Shown piece by piece: positions 1 through 13,100 of a DNA stretch of 64,000 bases. Position numbers and translations under genes: made by a program. Every line of letters starts with the position of its first letter. Positions within the stretch are counted from its first letter, which is position 1. The notes beneath the pieces were generated by a model. The model did no database searches. It had not been told where the DNA came from and was given only the letters and a program-made list of their open reading frames with translations. Origin of the DNA: Drechslerella dactyloides (Eukaryota; Ascomycota; Orbiliomycetes; Orbiliales; Orbiliaceae). The DNA is taken from assembly GCA_020064725.1 (NCBI GenBank), contig JAGTWJ010000007.1, positions 1,426,001-1,490,000 on the forward strand, in the 5' to 3' direction.

Positions 1-3000
1 TCCAGTACCCCTGGCATCGTCACACCGATGCTACACGTAACCCTTATTCCGTAGATAGGAAATTTTGATATACATTATCAACAGTAGCTATAGGGCGAAA
101 ACGCAATGCTCTAGCCCTTCGCCGACCCTCGGGCTGGCAGTCTGGTTTATAAGACAACTCTAGCCCATGAAGCAAAATTAAGATGTCTGCTTGTAAGTAT
201 TTGTTGAGTATATATTTACAGCTATCAAAGGCGGGCTTTGCTTCGTAAACCACAAGCTAGACGCACGTAGGCAGGCTCAACATCGCGACGTCATCCGGCA
301 TCGAGGCTACCTAAGTTATAAAGGTAATAACGCAGCAAATATAATTTCTCTGACACCCAAAACCCGGCGAGCCGGTGTACCGGTCAACTTGATTTTAGCT
401 CTTGTTCTTTGGCCCTAGACGCCCGTGACATTTATGATTTAGTCATTAGTTAATTTCCCTACTTGAGTGGTCTTTGTATATACTTTCTCGTATACCAGGC
501 AGCAATCGCACAGCGCGTGTCTAGCCCTGTTGCTTTACACCATTAGTTAATTCCAGCTGCATTACCTGTGGTCTCATACGCCAAACTGCGGCAGGTATTT
601 AGAAATAAATGATATATCGATAAGGAGTGAAAGCACATGACATCAGTAGACGTATAAAACTTTACTATCCACAGTCTTGGCTTTCATTGTCTGCCTTGAA
701 TCCAAAGCCACATACACCAAGAATACAGCCACGTGCAACAGACAGGCTGTGGGCTTGCAATCAACGTGGCCGAGACTCGCTCGCAGTCAAAGTTCGAATA
801 CCCAGTCAATAGCACATGTAATGTTAATGGTGATCTACAGTGGCATCTTGGAGGCTTCGGCTGCGCAGCCTAGCCGAGTCGTTCGGAACGATCGTCGTAT
901 TGCAGATTTTGACACGACCAGTTATCGGCTTCAGCCCTTCTGCAATCAAGCTAGCTTATCGATGTCACTGGAATTACAGAATTATAAAATATCATGCATG
1001 CAGTTTAATATGCGTGACAGTAGGCATCAAAGGCGAAGCCCGTGTTAGGCTATCCGCACGAGTCATTCAAGCTCTGAAACCGCAATTGCGTCTATCACGA
1101 GCTCCATCCAATATATGCAATCCGGTTTCAAAGTTTTCCGGTCCGAAATGCTTATTGCTACTTTACGATCAATTGGGCGATTAGTTCCTTGGTGTGCCTA
1201 GATTCTAGAATAATAATGACGAGAATACGAAACAACAATCTCATTCTTAATATCTGACGCCTAGCTAAGGTGCATTGTAGCCTCACACAGAGACAATTGC
1301 ACAGCCAAACCGCTGCTGTGCTTGTGCGATTGCATGTGCATCGGACACAGCATGCAACCCTGCCATTCTCACCGATTTTGAAACCGCAATAAGTCCGTCC
1401 ATGGCGATCAGCGACGCAAGGTCATATCCGCGCCGAGCCATCTGGCATTAACGTCATCCCATGCATCTGCATGTCGGAAATCTCCCGCGAGAGGCTCTCC
1501 ATCTATGGATGAAACTCCGTCCGTCCGTACACGTTACGCCCACGCATCGCGTCTTTTCCACCCTCCGCAGGTCCGCCTTTGACCGTGTATCGAATCCACG
1601 GAGATTCCCTGGCCAACGCGGACCAATATCAAACTATGTGATTCTAGGCCTGCAGCCTGTTACACAACCAACTACGAATCCGAGCTGGTCGGCGAGCCGA
1701 TACTTCTATTTACCCATGCAACGTCGCCGGCTAAGAACTAGCTTCGTTAGTAAAGAGTAGTAGGATCCTAGGATTCTGCCGACTAGCTTCTGTGTCTTCA
1801 ACGAGATAGCTGCCCGAGCCGTTGGCTCGTTCGTATAGTGCATTCGTTCATACAGTCACGATAAGCTTGCAGGACATAGCTACTGCACTACCTGGAATGT
1901 GGAAATGGAAATGCAAGGGCACAGACATCATAATCTCATGACCTCACCTCCTCTGCACGAGTGATAATTAGCTAATCCATTGGACCTACGGCCAAAGGAG
2001 GTAGAATATTTCGTTCATGCGTGGGGTAAACACGAACGATCAAGCGAGGAGATAAGTGCATATGTGCTGTATTCACACTATCTCGGGTGGACGTTGTTAG
2101 TCGCAAACGCAATCCGGTTGCCGTTTCCGGAACGCCCGCATAAACCTGCTACTTAAATTCATGTAAGGGACGCGCGAACGCGACCCGAAATCTTCTTGTT
2201 CCCTCGCCCCTCGTAGCGTTATAGTACGTGTGCAATAACGCCACCAGGGCTGGTTTCTCGGAGGCTTTTTTTCAAATTTTTGTCGAATTTGTTTAAGAAT
2301 CCGCTTCTTGCCTTCCACTGTGCAGCTGTCCGCGTGAGGTTTTTATGGGCTGACTGCATTGCATAACTGGCAGAGAAAGGAGTGCATGACGCACGAGGAA
2401 AAGCTCCCTGGCTCCCTGGGCTGCGGACGATCAGGTTTTTTTGCCATTTGGCGCCCACCTCTTGACAGCAGCAGCGCAGCTGCCGGCTTGGGGCAAAAGG
2501 GCCCGTTTTACTCGATTGTAGGAACGCGCCATTGCAGCACATTGCAATGTTGGTGCATGACCTCAGGGCCTTCGGGTGCGGCGCTTCTCAGCCTGGCCGA
2601 AACCCGAGCCCGGTATACGGAGCCGACCCAAGTGTTTTGGAACTCAAGCTGGTCGATACAGTAGCGCCAGCCGTCTCGTTGGTTATTAATAACCGTGCCT
2701 GGCTGGGGGGCCGTGATCGGCCTGGTCATGCGTAGCTACAAGCTGTATTTGCAAGAGTGCATGAGTGATTCCAGTCAAAGGTAGTAACAATCGTACCAAG
2801 TCGGTAGATGTGCGTGAATATGAAGTGCATATTGCGTGGGCACGGACGGCACAAATGGAGGGGTTATGTTGGAAGAAGAGAGCCAACATTGCAGGCTGTG
2901 AATTCCCATACAGGGCGTGATATCAACTTTCTCGGTCGCACACGAGCTAGTGGGGAGCAAGGGCAACAAAGATGGCTTGCAAGCCTGGTCAAGATGGAGC

Positions 3001-4158
3001 CTACCGCGTCCAGACGTTGTGGAATAAAAGCAAAATATGGTGAAAAACAAGAGTCTGAACAAGCCTATGGTCTCGTTTCTACCTACTGTTTTCATGCCGT
3101 GCACAGGAGGCGTCATTTCCCGCTTTCCATCCACCCGGTTCCCTCTCTTTCTTTCTTTTTTACGGGCAAGTTGGAAGCTTTTTGTGCCTGGAACAAAAAC
3201 GATGGCGCCTCATTGCGTACGCTAAGGTATAGCGAGTCACATTCGTAATTGCGAACTAGGTCGGCTAACTTACTGTTCAAGCTGGGGGGCAAGCTGGGGT
3301 AGATTGTGAAGTTCGTGAACGAAACTTGCTGCTCTTCTGTCCTCTTGATCTTGCTCCCTTGCTAGCCAACGAAACTAAAGGTACAGGGGCTGAAATCTGA
3401 AGGAGATGGTGTCGATCCCAACTGCCCCTCGAATCCAACAGTTGGAAATTGAGTGGAGCTTGCTGGACAGCTTCAAAAGTTTTCTCTGTCGGATTTCCAA
3501 ATATCGCTGGCACATGCATGCAGCGTACGTTCAGAATCACGGTGCCTGCGATTGGGTGGGTCTTCGATAAATGGCTGGTGCCGTAGCGAGCGCTCTAGCC
3601 AGGGATGTCGGGCGGGACGAATCGATATTGGCATCACAAAACGTCGATCCCATCGAGCTCTAGGCTGAAAATAGCTGGCGGATTGAAAGACAGCATCAGG
3701 TCGCTTACGTGCAGCAAAATTTTTTCTCTATCCCGCAATTCCGTCGTTTCGTAGAGGATCACAGAGTCCGCTGCGAGTGGCAAGCTTCGAGGGTGTCGAC
3801 GCATGGATGTGTATCATCAGGCCACTGTAGCTGGGCGGCAACGTACGTATGTGCGTCTTGCTTGCAGCGCATTGCACAGATCCAGCGGATCGAGGTGATC
3901 TGCTCGCCAACATGGCGATTTTGCAACTGGAACGGGCTCATTTGGTCGAGGGTTGGTCGCGGAAATCGAAGCTGTGTAACCGCGAGCTTCGGATCATGTA
4001 GGCACCCCGACCGGCCCTGTGCATCCGCATGGGATGGGTTGGACTGCAGTGCATTGCATTCGCATTCAGACCCTGTCGTCGATGGAGCGGCGTGTCGCAC
4101 GGCTGCAGTGCTGCCCGTCTGACAAGGTGATCTCCATTGGAACAATATAGACAGAGAT

Positions 4159-4180
4159 CTGTCTGTCTGTCTGTCTGTCT
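4159..4180. repeat. (CTGT)n microsatellite
   Basis: About five and a half perfect CTGT units. A similar short tract lies at 15139-15156 and another near 42047-42059. Confidence 0.9.
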
Positions 4181-4854
4181 AGTTTGATGGGATCTACCGT
4201 CGTTGGATTGTAATTGATGTTCGGACGATGCCACGGTGAGCTCATCAAGGAACAGAACAAGCATTTGATAAGGTAGAGGTGGCACAATTGCAATTGTACA
4301 AATCTCGGACGGCGAGCTTGGCGATTGCAAAATGACTGCACTACAGACAAGTGTTTAATTGGAAGGGCATACCTTCCCGCGCAATTGAATTCCATTTTGT
4401 CTCCCAGAATTGAAGCGGTGTTCGCGTTCTAACCCTTACGTTTACTTTGCGGTGGGTCGGTTCTGGCCTCATCGCGGATGGATCTCGATGTTCCCAGACA
4501 GAATAGCTGCATGCATGCATACAGCGACTACAGCTACATGAGCTCAACCGGGATCACAAACTTGATTCACCCTCCGCGCGACTACACGCGGGCAGCAGCG
4601 ACCCCACTCCCTCCGCATTGGCGAACTCGAGACATCATTGGCCTCGATTCAATACCCTCGCGCGGGTAGCTTTACGACACTTTGCGCTGCGGTCCCCGTC
4701 TTTTGGCGGATTTCCGGACCCATAATTATAATTACTTCTTATTACATTGCCTGCATCGAACCAGCCTCGCCAGCAGGGCTAAAATTATATTTTTATCAAG
4801 CACAATTAAATATCCGACAAAGCAAGCCCTCGCCCATTGCGGAGTGCGACATAA

Positions 4855-4880
4855 CTGCTGCTGCTGCTGCTGCTGCTGCT
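4855..4880. repeat. (CTG)n microsatellite
   Basis: About eight perfect CTG units in the gene-empty left flank. There is no coding context, so it is probably a neutral length-variable site. Confidence 0.9.
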
Positions 4881-6169
4881 TAGCTATAATATACGGGCGC
4901 ATTCGAGTTCGAATGAATGAAGGGTCACGGGTAGTTGACGCCGAAGCACGGGTCAAATATATCGATCTCAATATCCGGTTCACGTTCCAAATTCTAATTC
5001 TTTGCCCCCTCCAAATTCGACCTGCCCAGCCAACGAGCATCACCGAGCTACAGTTGCGTAGTAGCTACCGCTGGGCCCATTAACCACAAAACAAAATAGA
5101 AATTCGGCCAACATTCTTTCACCGTTAATTTCACCTTCACGGATTCCATCACGGCACCTGGACATTCGATCGAGTCAGGAACCCGGAAAGCGTCTGCCCG
5201 CCCGCCTGGGCTCCGGACTTTCCTGTATAGGCCAATTCCGAAGCAGGACCGTCGACCGTCCCGCCGTTCCGACGTTTGAAAACAGCCAGCATCCAGCGCA
5301 AATTCCAGCGAAAAACCCTACTCTCGACCGAATCGAATCGAGGGGTGACAGGCCAGGCCAGGGAGAAGCGAACAAGCCAAGCCAGGGTCAATTGCCCACT
5401 TTAACTGCACCGGGCAGGCGTCATCAGCATAGCTTCGAGCGCATTTGCATTCGCGAGGCCAACCTCCAATTGCCATTACATACCCATACCAGCGGAACGA
5501 GACCACACGCTCGATCACCAGCTGGCGTGCGGGAGAAAAAAATAAACAGGCGAAAACGGTTCGACTGAAGCAAGGGCGACTCGTAGACACGGGATTAGAA
5601 ACACAAGGAAGGGACAGACACGGGACAGTGCAGCAGCACACTCAAAAGCCCGCGCAACCACAGGAGATAGAGTTCAAGCGGGCGAGTTTGGTGCCCCTGC
5701 GAGACTGAAGCTCGTGAATAGACCGTCTCCTGGCTTCCCGCCCGCTGGCCATTCTTCCCACGTTTTTCTGAATTTAATTACTCGATGACACGCTGATCCA
5801 AGTCTTCCTTCTTGGTTCCGAAATATTTTCCTCAATCCACGGTACTGTCATTGAATATTTGACACCTGCGGTGATTTTAGTGTCTGTTGACGTTTTCCTG
5901 ATATATATATCGACGTCCGCCCGCATCTTTGTATTCACCTCCATTCTGCTTGCATTCTAAATTCTTTCATCAAACGCCGTATTTGCATTTGCATTTACAT
6001 TTACATTTACTTCTCGCCGGCCGCAGCTGTTACATTTCGTCTCTCGATTGTATCTGGCTTTGGTACTCCAGAGTTCTATCGTTTTCGTCCTCGTCGACGA
6101 GCTTTTTTCGCATTGCATCGACTGCGGTTGGTATTATTTTATTGATTATTTGCTGGACATTCTTTCTAC

Positions 6170-8777
6170 ATGCCGAGCAAGTGGCACCGACGGTTCACCT
6201 CGCAACGTGCAAAGCACCGCAAGCTGCACAAGCGGAGTTCATCGTCAGATATGTCCGTTTCTTCATCCTCCGCCTCGACCATGGCGTCGGGCGCGATGCC
6301 CTCGATGGGGCTGTTTGACGAATTTGGCAACATCATCGGCATCCTAGTCGACTGCTTCCTGGAGGTCCAGATTGTCGGCCTGCGAAGCTGCGTCAGCCTG
6401 AGAATACTGCTCAGGAATAAGTCCGGTGGAGATGCGCAGTTCGCTTTGTTCAGAGCGAAGACCGCGGAACACGCTACCATAACGTCTGCCGAGTGCTATG
6501 TTGACGTTGAGGGGCGTGAGAGCGCTGGGCTCGAGTACCGGGATGTTCTTGACCACGTTCACTACGGGTCGATCTTCGAGTGCGAGGTCGGCGCCGTACA
6601 GGCTAACCGAGACTGCGTTATCTTCCTCAGGTGAGTGTGCATATGCATATTGGTCACGTCGGCGGTTCAGCCGATTCAATTGTAGTGATTGTGAAGCTAA
6701 GTTTCTATGTGCGGCGCTTTCTAGATACGAACACGATCTCACAATCGAGGACGATGCGGCGGTTCTCCGCTTTCCGCTGCCGGGCCGCAAGGGCGAGAAG
6801 CTGATCGCACGGCAGAAGACCCAGCCGGGCATGTGGAATGCTTCGCAGATGTTCTCGTTCATCGCGCTGGATATCCAGATTGCGGACTTCCCAGCCAAGA
6901 TCGCAAGCATCTCGTCGTCGCATTCGGTGTCCGCCTCGATCGTTGAAGAGTCGAATGCAAGCGTTGATGTTGACGACTTCGTCTTCATGGTAAGTAGCCG
7001 TATACACTTTGAGCGATGACGAAAGATATCTAGATTCGTACATCTTTGCTTGGGCAACAGCTAAATATAAGCTTCTAAACTCGCAGGGACAAGATGAAGT
7101 TGAGCTTCGCATCTTATCGGAGCCGCAGGAAGACGGCCCGCTGGCTCCCCACCCTGACAACGACGACGCGCCCAGCATGGACATGGACCTGTATATCAAG
7201 AGCATCGATTCCGATGCCAGATCCTACCACAGCGCGACCTCTACCAAGGGAGGAATTCCGGTGATCAACGTCGTCGACGAAACGCTGGAGGCCGCGGTTG
7301 AATCGGCGATAATATCACAATCAGGTAAGCTACAGATCTCGTTATCCGACGTCGGTATGTGTGTTACGAAAGCCAGGGTGTCCCCGGTTATCGCCAATTT
7401 CCCTTCTGAGGAACCGGCCAACATACCACATATGCAACGCTTAAGTCCGCCCCACACAGGCGCATTACACACTATCGTCAAACGACACATACAATCTATC
7501 GATAGCGAAGCTGACCTGGCGAAAATTAAATTAGTCACATCATTGCCAACTTGCGCTGTGGAAGAAAGACGGAGCCCCCGCCCCATACAAACATCGGTGT
7601 CGCAGCCCAACCTGCGGAGCACTTCCTCTTCTCCTCCAAACATCGAAGTCGAGCGACTCTACTCGGATATCTGGGAAGTCAACGAAGCACGCATGTCGTA
7701 CAGCAGTTCCAGCGAAGAGAGCACCTGCTCGACGCGGCTACGCCGCCGAAAGACCACGGTCCACAAGAAGCACAACTCCTACATGTCCTCCTCGCAGACG
7801 GATCTATCGGAGACGTCATGGCTGGACGATCCGTCGGACGACGAGGTCAACGACGAGGCGGAGCGGATATTCGAAGAGTATTCGTCCGTGCGGATTCCGT
7901 CGAGGGCGACGGCGAGGGATAGCTTTGCTATCCTGGACGACTTTGATGTCGAGGTGAGTTCCCAGTGCGCGATTTGATTTTTCCCCTGTATCCATAGCGT
8001 GGTATGCTGATTGTAACGGCGTAGGAGTGCAAAAGCATCAGGATCATCCGTCCTCACCAGCCTAGAATCGTCCACATCCCGTCGCCAAAGATGCCTCATA
8101 TCATCTCTATCGAGAATATCACACCGCCAAGCAGCCCCATCAGGGGCCCGAAGGACTGCAGACCTGCGAACTCGAGTTCCAACGAGCTGCTGACCGAGCT
8201 GACTATCCTGCTCGAGAACCTCAATGAGTTGATGGAGGAGTCGCCGACGCCTTACTTCCTCCTCGACGAGAAGTTCGCCGAGACGCTCGGCCTCCAGCTG
8301 CGCAAACTCAAGGTCCACCCGGGCGCTCAATCCCTGAACCTACCCGACACGCCGTCGTGGGTCAGAGAGGGCATCTGGGCGAACGCTATCGTCCTGCAGT
8401 TCCTCAAGTGCGTCATGGACTCGCCGTTCTTCAAGACGCTGAACAACGACCTCAGGTCCGAGTATCGGCTGCTGTACACGCTCGTCGAGCTGCCGTTCTC
8501 CAGCCACGTCCAGCACCTGTCCCATGTCGCGGCACTGACAAGAGTGTCCGAGGAAGAGCTGCTGGAGCTCGCGGGAGAGATCATCCAGGAACAGCTTATG
8601 GATGGCGAGGACCAGACTCCAGCTCCGCCTGCAGTTGGGGACCTGAAGATGGCAGGCTACAGCGACGCGTATGTGAGCCGGCCGATATCGCCGCCCAAGA
8701 CTCCTGACGACAATGACAGGAAGAAGGCGGATACCGAAGCCTTCGTGGCCTCTTTTGAAGCCTCTATCAACTTTTAA
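6170..8777 (+). CDS. Ser-rich protein with VIT-like N-terminal domain, no vWA domain
   Basis: Four exons are read: 6170-6630, 6725-6989, 7087-7953 and 8025-8777. All junctions are GT-AG and in phase, giving about 781 aa. Residues 1-45 are basic and Ser-rich. About residues 46-190 resemble a VIT domain: a GLFDEFGN start, a beta-rich stretch, the motif GSIFECEVGAV, then RRYEHDL and RFPLP, matching the family's 'F.a.vG.v...v.v.l.Y...l' pattern. The middle, about 240-530, is Ser/Asp/Glu-rich and probably disordered. The C-terminus contains TPSWVREGIWANAIVLQFLK, recalling the end of VIT-vWA proteins (W.ta.vl..L). No vWA domain with a DxSxS motif is seen. In known families VIT domains usually sit beside vWA. 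The function is unknown and the VIT assignment is an inference. A possible extra donor at 7325 would shorten exon 3. Confidence 0.6.
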
Positions 8778-9639
8778 ACCCCTCTCTCATCCGTGCTTTT
8801 CAGCACCTCTTTAATTCTTCCAGCACCTTTTTTTTCTGCTGAATAATTTTTGTCGATTCCGGGATGTGACGATAAGATCCCTTTGCACTGCACACTTTAC
8901 ACTTACAGTCTCTTTTGTCCTCTTTTATATATACTTTACCCTTTTAATTTTCTTTCACTTCTACCATTACGATTATTTTTCAGCCTTCTGCATTCAGCAT
9001 GCAGGCTTTCTATGTTTGTCTATTATCTTCGCTAGTCACGTCTTCACCCGTCGTTTATTTCCTTTGTAAGAGTTATCCGGGTATCTTCCTTTTCTAGACC
9101 TTCGTTTCTTTATACACGATTACTCTGCGGCAGGGGGGAAGCGAGAAGTCGTATTCTTTCACCCCTCTTTGTATACCCTTCGTTTCTTCGGCATTCCGGG
9201 TTGGAATGCTAGTCATTAAATATTTTCTGACATTGAAACTGGCGTTCTTCTCTGCTTCTTACATTTTTTTTCTTTTCGAAAATTCTTTTCATTTCTTCTT
9301 TAACGACAAACTTGGGATAATTGGGCATGGATGGGATATTACTATTATTTTTGTATTTAGGTAGTTATTAGGATAGGAACAGAGCGCTGGCTCTTGGAAT
9401 ATATTCTGAAGGATTTCTCCTCGTGGTAGCTTTCATCCATCATTATAGTATTACGACTATCCGTGTTGTCGCGTTCCGAGGTATCAATCTTCCATTATCG
9501 AGTCGAGCGCCTCCTTCGTGCGTGTCTGGCTTGCGAGAACCAAGCGCCTCTACTCAATGACAGTATGGTACAGATGTGTACATGGCAGCAACGCCTACCG
9601 CAATGTTAAATTACGATATCGCCATTAGCCCTAACTGGC
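8778..9639. other. Convergent 3' intergenic region
   Basis: A T-rich and pyrimidine-rich stretch between the ends of the VIT-like gene (+) and the lipoyl synthase gene (-). It probably holds both 3' UTRs. No open frame or repeat of note is seen. Confidence 0.5.
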
Positions 9640-10985
9640 CTATACGCTTCCGTCGGCTCGCAACTCCTCAACCGCATCCACGCCATTCAGCTTGCCTCCC
9701 GCCGGCGCACTGCCAGCGCGCTTCTTCAGCACGTTCTCGATAAACGCCTCGCCAGCCTTATACGAACTCCGAACCAACGGGCCGCTCGCAACATACAAGA
9801 ACCCCATCTCCTCCGCGACGCGGCGCCACTCGTCGAATTTCTCCGGCGTAACGTACTCCGTGACCTTCATATGGCGCTTCGTCGGCCGCATGTACTGCCC
9901 GAACGTGACGACGTCGACGTCGACCTCTGGCTTCCGCAGCTCGCGTAGCGCCGCGAGCACCTCCTCGTCCTTCTCGCCGAGGCCGAGCATTATGGAGGTC
10001 TTTGTTATGAGGGATGGCTTGGCGCGCTTTGCCTGTGCTAGTACGGAGAGGGATTGTCGGAAGGTGGCGCGGCGGTCGCGGACGTAGGGGGTTAGGGCTT
10101 CGACGGTTTCGATGTTGTGCGCGTAGACGTCGAGGCCTGAGGTTGCGACGAGGGAGACCATGTCCAGGTTGCCCGAGTAGTCGCCCGTGAGTGCTTCCAC
10201 GAGAATGTGTGGCGCCCTGTTGATAGATTAGTACGTGGTATTACGTATATGGTAGATGGGGAGTGGTGGACGCACTTTTGTTTAATTTTTACGATGGTCT
10301 CGCGAAAGTGATTCGCCCCGCCGTCCGGGAGGTCGTCGCGGTCGACGCTGGTGAGGACAACGTATCCGAGTCCCCATCTGGACAGCGCCTCAGCTGTATG
10401 TTCCGGCTCGTGCGGGTCCAGCGGTGGCGGCCGACGGTTCGTCTTGACGCTGCAAAACCGGCAGCCGCGGGTGCAGGTGTCGCCCATCAGCATGATTGTT
10501 GCGGTGGCGGCCGACTTGTCGGTGCCGCCCCAGCAGTCGCCGATGTTGGGACATCGCGCCTCCTCGCAGACGGTGTGCAGGTTCAGACCACGTAGGTCGT
10601 TCTTGATCTTGTTGTAGTTTGTGCCGATGGGTATGTTGGTCTTGAGCCATGCGGGCAGGCGGGTGTGGTTCTGCCTACTGAGCTGGCCGGGGGTCAAAGG
10701 CGGCTGTTCGAGCTCGAGAGACTCGGATATCGATAGCGCGGGCTCGGGCGTCCCTACGAAGTCCGAGAACGACGGGCCGGAGTTGAGCTTGTCCGTGAAG
10801 CTTGTCTGTTTCTTCGCGGGGCTGCCGGCTGGGGACACGGGTTCTGGGGCGCCGGTGGTGGCGTATGCGCGGGCCCGCGAGGGAAGGTGGGCTGGCCGTC
10901 TGGCGGATGCATAGAAGCATTGCGGGCAGACGAAGGGCGATGTCCTCCGCGCCGCAGCCGATAGAACGGACCTCGAAGTCAGCAT
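9640..10985 (-). CDS. LIP5: Lipoyl synthase, mitochondrial (radical SAM)
   Basis: This enzyme inserts two sulfur atoms into octanoyl chains on mitochondrial lipoyl-domain proteins (pyruvate and 2-oxoglutarate dehydrogenase, glycine cleavage H protein). There are two exons, 10985-10276 and 10216-9640, separated by a 59-bp intron, giving 428 aa. The N-terminal 45 residues are rich in Arg, Ala and Ser with few acids, as in a mitochondrial targeting peptide. Both iron-sulfur cluster motifs are present: the auxiliary-cluster cysteines C140, C145 and C151 (CEEARCPNIGDC), and the radical SAM motif CTRGCRFC at 171-178. The conserved RSSY sits at 386-389, and its Ser is the family's unusual cluster ligand. 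The length and all key residues fit a working enzyme. It is divergent from the sorting nexin gene, with 590 bp between the starts. Confidence 0.95.
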
Positions 10986-11575
10986 GTCGATGCGATGGGA
11001 GATGCGATCCGGGCGGTGTGATGTATGTATGATGTTGGGCGGCGAAGCTCGAAGTTTTTCAGCGTGAAAGGCGGGCCAACGAGCGTCTTGATGATATAAG
11101 CGGTTGAGACCAAAACGCCCTCTCGAGATTAGTGCGCTGATGCAACCGGCACGAAGGCGATGCCCGCCAATTCCAGTTCTAGCTTCTTGGTTTTAGCAAA
11201 TTTTCGAGGCCGTGGAGAGCGAGCGCATGGCACGGGCGCAGGAGCTGCAGCTGCACACCGCCTCCTTTCCGTGAAACCGTTGATTCTCCTGACCTCCGCA
11301 CTACCTACAGATCGTATCTTTGACGATATACCTCATCCCCTGCAGAAACAGCCCGGACGTCGCCTGCCGTAAACACGATCGTGCGCGCTTCTTTCACCAC
11401 AGCAGCTGCCGGCTAAATTACACCGGCCGCTAAGCCGTATATAAGTGCCGCCCGCGAACAAGCTGCGCCTACCCGCAAGTCAAGTCAAACGCTACCGACA
11501 GCCCGAAGATCTCCCGCCATCCGTATCCATCGACCACCGAATCCATCTCATCCGCCCCCCGTCGACGTTCGCAAG
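10986..11575. promoter_or_regulatory. Divergent promoter region LIP5 / SNX3-like
   Basis: These 590 bp separate two divergent starts. A TATATAAG sequence at 11438-11445 lies about 130 bp before the sorting nexin ATG on the + strand and is a plausible TATA element for it. No clear counterpart was found for the lipoyl synthase gene. Confidence 0.4.
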
Positions 11576-12338
11576 ATGCAAGCTCCACTGTCCACGTCCC
11601 GCGAACAGACGTTCGACGAGATATACGGCCCGCCGGAGAACTTTCTAGAGATCGAGGTGGGTGTTATCCGGCCGGCTAGCTAGCAGCGTGGATGAGTCGC
11701 AGTGTGGAGAAAGTCGCAAAACTGACCGCTGTCGCATGCGCAGGTTAAGAATCCGCAGACCCATGGCTTCGGACGCAAGATGTACACGGACTACGAGGTC
11801 GTCTGCCAGGTGCGTACATGTACCGCCCCGTTCCAACACCCGTCACCCTCGCTCTTTCGCTACCGGCCGGAATCCACCCGGTGTGGCCGTGAGGGCAGGG
11901 TCTGAGGAACTTGCCGGCGCTATGAATGCTAACCGCGATGCGGCGACGTCACCGCAGACCAACATACCCGCCTTCAAGCTGAAATCGTCCACCGTCCGCC
12001 GCCGATACTCGGACTTCGAGCACTTCCGCGACATCCTCGAGCGCGAGTCCACGCGCGTCACGATCCCTCCGCTCCCGGGCAAGGTGTTCACGAACCGCTT
12101 CTCGGACGATGTGATCGAGCATCGGCAGGAAGGGTTGCAGCGGTTCCTGCAGATTGTTGTGGGCCACCCGCTGCTGCAGACGGGGAGCAAGGTGCTCGCG
12201 AGCTTCGTTCAAGGTCCGTCCCCCTTACCTTTCCCCCCGCGATACAACATACACGGCGTGGAAATATTGTGTGGATGTATTGCTGACGCGACTGTCGACC
12301 GTTCAGACCCGAACTGGGACCGCTCGACGTACATTTGA
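11576..12338 (+). CDS. SNX3: SNX3/Grd19-type PX-domain sorting nexin
   Basis: Four exons (11576-11656, 11744-11809, 11958-12213, 12307-12338) encode about 144 aa, almost all of it one PX domain. The family binds phosphatidylinositol 3-phosphate on endosomes and works with retromer in recycling cargo to the Golgi. Visible hallmarks are the N-terminal ENFLEIEVKNPQTHG, the RRYSDFEHFR motif (the Arg-Arg-Tyr that contacts the 3-phosphate), the proline loop IPPLPGK before FTNRF, and QEGLQRFLQ with HPLL. There is no BAR domain, as expected for SNX3 rather than SNX1/5. The last coding exon is only 32 bp and ends in DPNWDRSTYI. Introns are 87, 148 and 93 bp. Confidence 0.93.
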
Positions 12339-13100
12339 AATGAGGGGAAGTTGGTGGAGGAAGATCTAGCAGAGGTGGAATGGTGACGCATGCACGCAAG
12401 CACTTATATTGGAGACACTACACACACACACGCACACACACACATAACGACCGGGCGGACGCCGACGATTTACGACGATGACGACGATGTTGGGGATTTG
12501 GATATACGCATACCGCTTTTACCGCGTCAGGGGCAGTTTTATTTGTTGACGAGTGCTGTACAAACGGTACTCTTTTACCTGCGCTTTGTTCTCTTTTGTC
12601 TTTGTTTTGAAGCTTTCTTTCTTTCTTTTCGCTCGCTGGCGACGCTGCGAGTTATATCTATACCCTATCCACCACTATCTGCTTGTTTATCGATCGCGTT
12701 ACCCCTGCAAGTGTGGCTTTTCTCGAATTTTCGATTTCAGTCCCAGTTTACTTAGCGTTGCATGTTTGGTTGTATTTCGCCATTTCACATCTGTGGCCGC
12801 ATGAGTCGCGATATATCAAGAGTAGCCGGTATATCGCCGGCTCATGCGGCTAGCTCGCTGGCCGGTGTATAGTATATTACGCTGGCTGGCTGGCTGACTG
12901 CTCTGCTAGGTCGTCCATCAACTTCACTTCAGGTCTATATTTCTATTGCCCACCGCAATTAATCCACCCACTTACACTTTCTTTACCACCGTACTTCGTA
13001 TTATATTAGCTCATGGAGTACCCACTATATTCTCCCAAGTATCATATAGGAGTAATATCTACAAATCTCTCACTATATATCTCGGAAGTAGGGTAGTGTG
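12339..13100. other. Convergent intergenic region with hairpin and CA repeat
   Basis: This lies between the ends of the SNX3-like gene (+) and the ELP6 gene (-). It holds a CA-rich microsatellite at about 12420-12446, a strong inverted repeat (separate entry) and a TGGC tandem run at 12883-12896. No gene is seen. Confidence 0.5.
12794..12852. repeat. Inverted repeat / hairpin
   Basis: The left arm 12794-12815 and right arm 12830-12852 are near-complementary: GGCCGCATGAGTCGCGATATA against the reverse of TATATCGCCGGCTCATGCGG. The loop is about 14 bp. It sits where two genes converge, so it could act in 3'-end formation or be a relic of a small fold-back element. Confidence 0.75.

Larger units (their letters stand above)
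1..6169. other. Gene-empty left flank
   Basis: I see no gene that can be supported in about 6.1 kb. Open frames are short, overlap each other on both strands and resemble no protein family I know. The stretch holds microsatellites (separate entries) and a TATA-like run around 5901-5911, followed by a pyrimidine-rich leader that probably belongs to the gene starting at 6170. It could be repeat-derived DNA decayed beyond recognition, or it could carry non-coding RNA. Confidence 0.5.

Noticed and set aside
6344..7057. 237-codon - strand frame
   Set aside because: It crosses exons 1 and 2 and the introns of the + strand VIT-like gene, whose splice phases and motif order are consistent.
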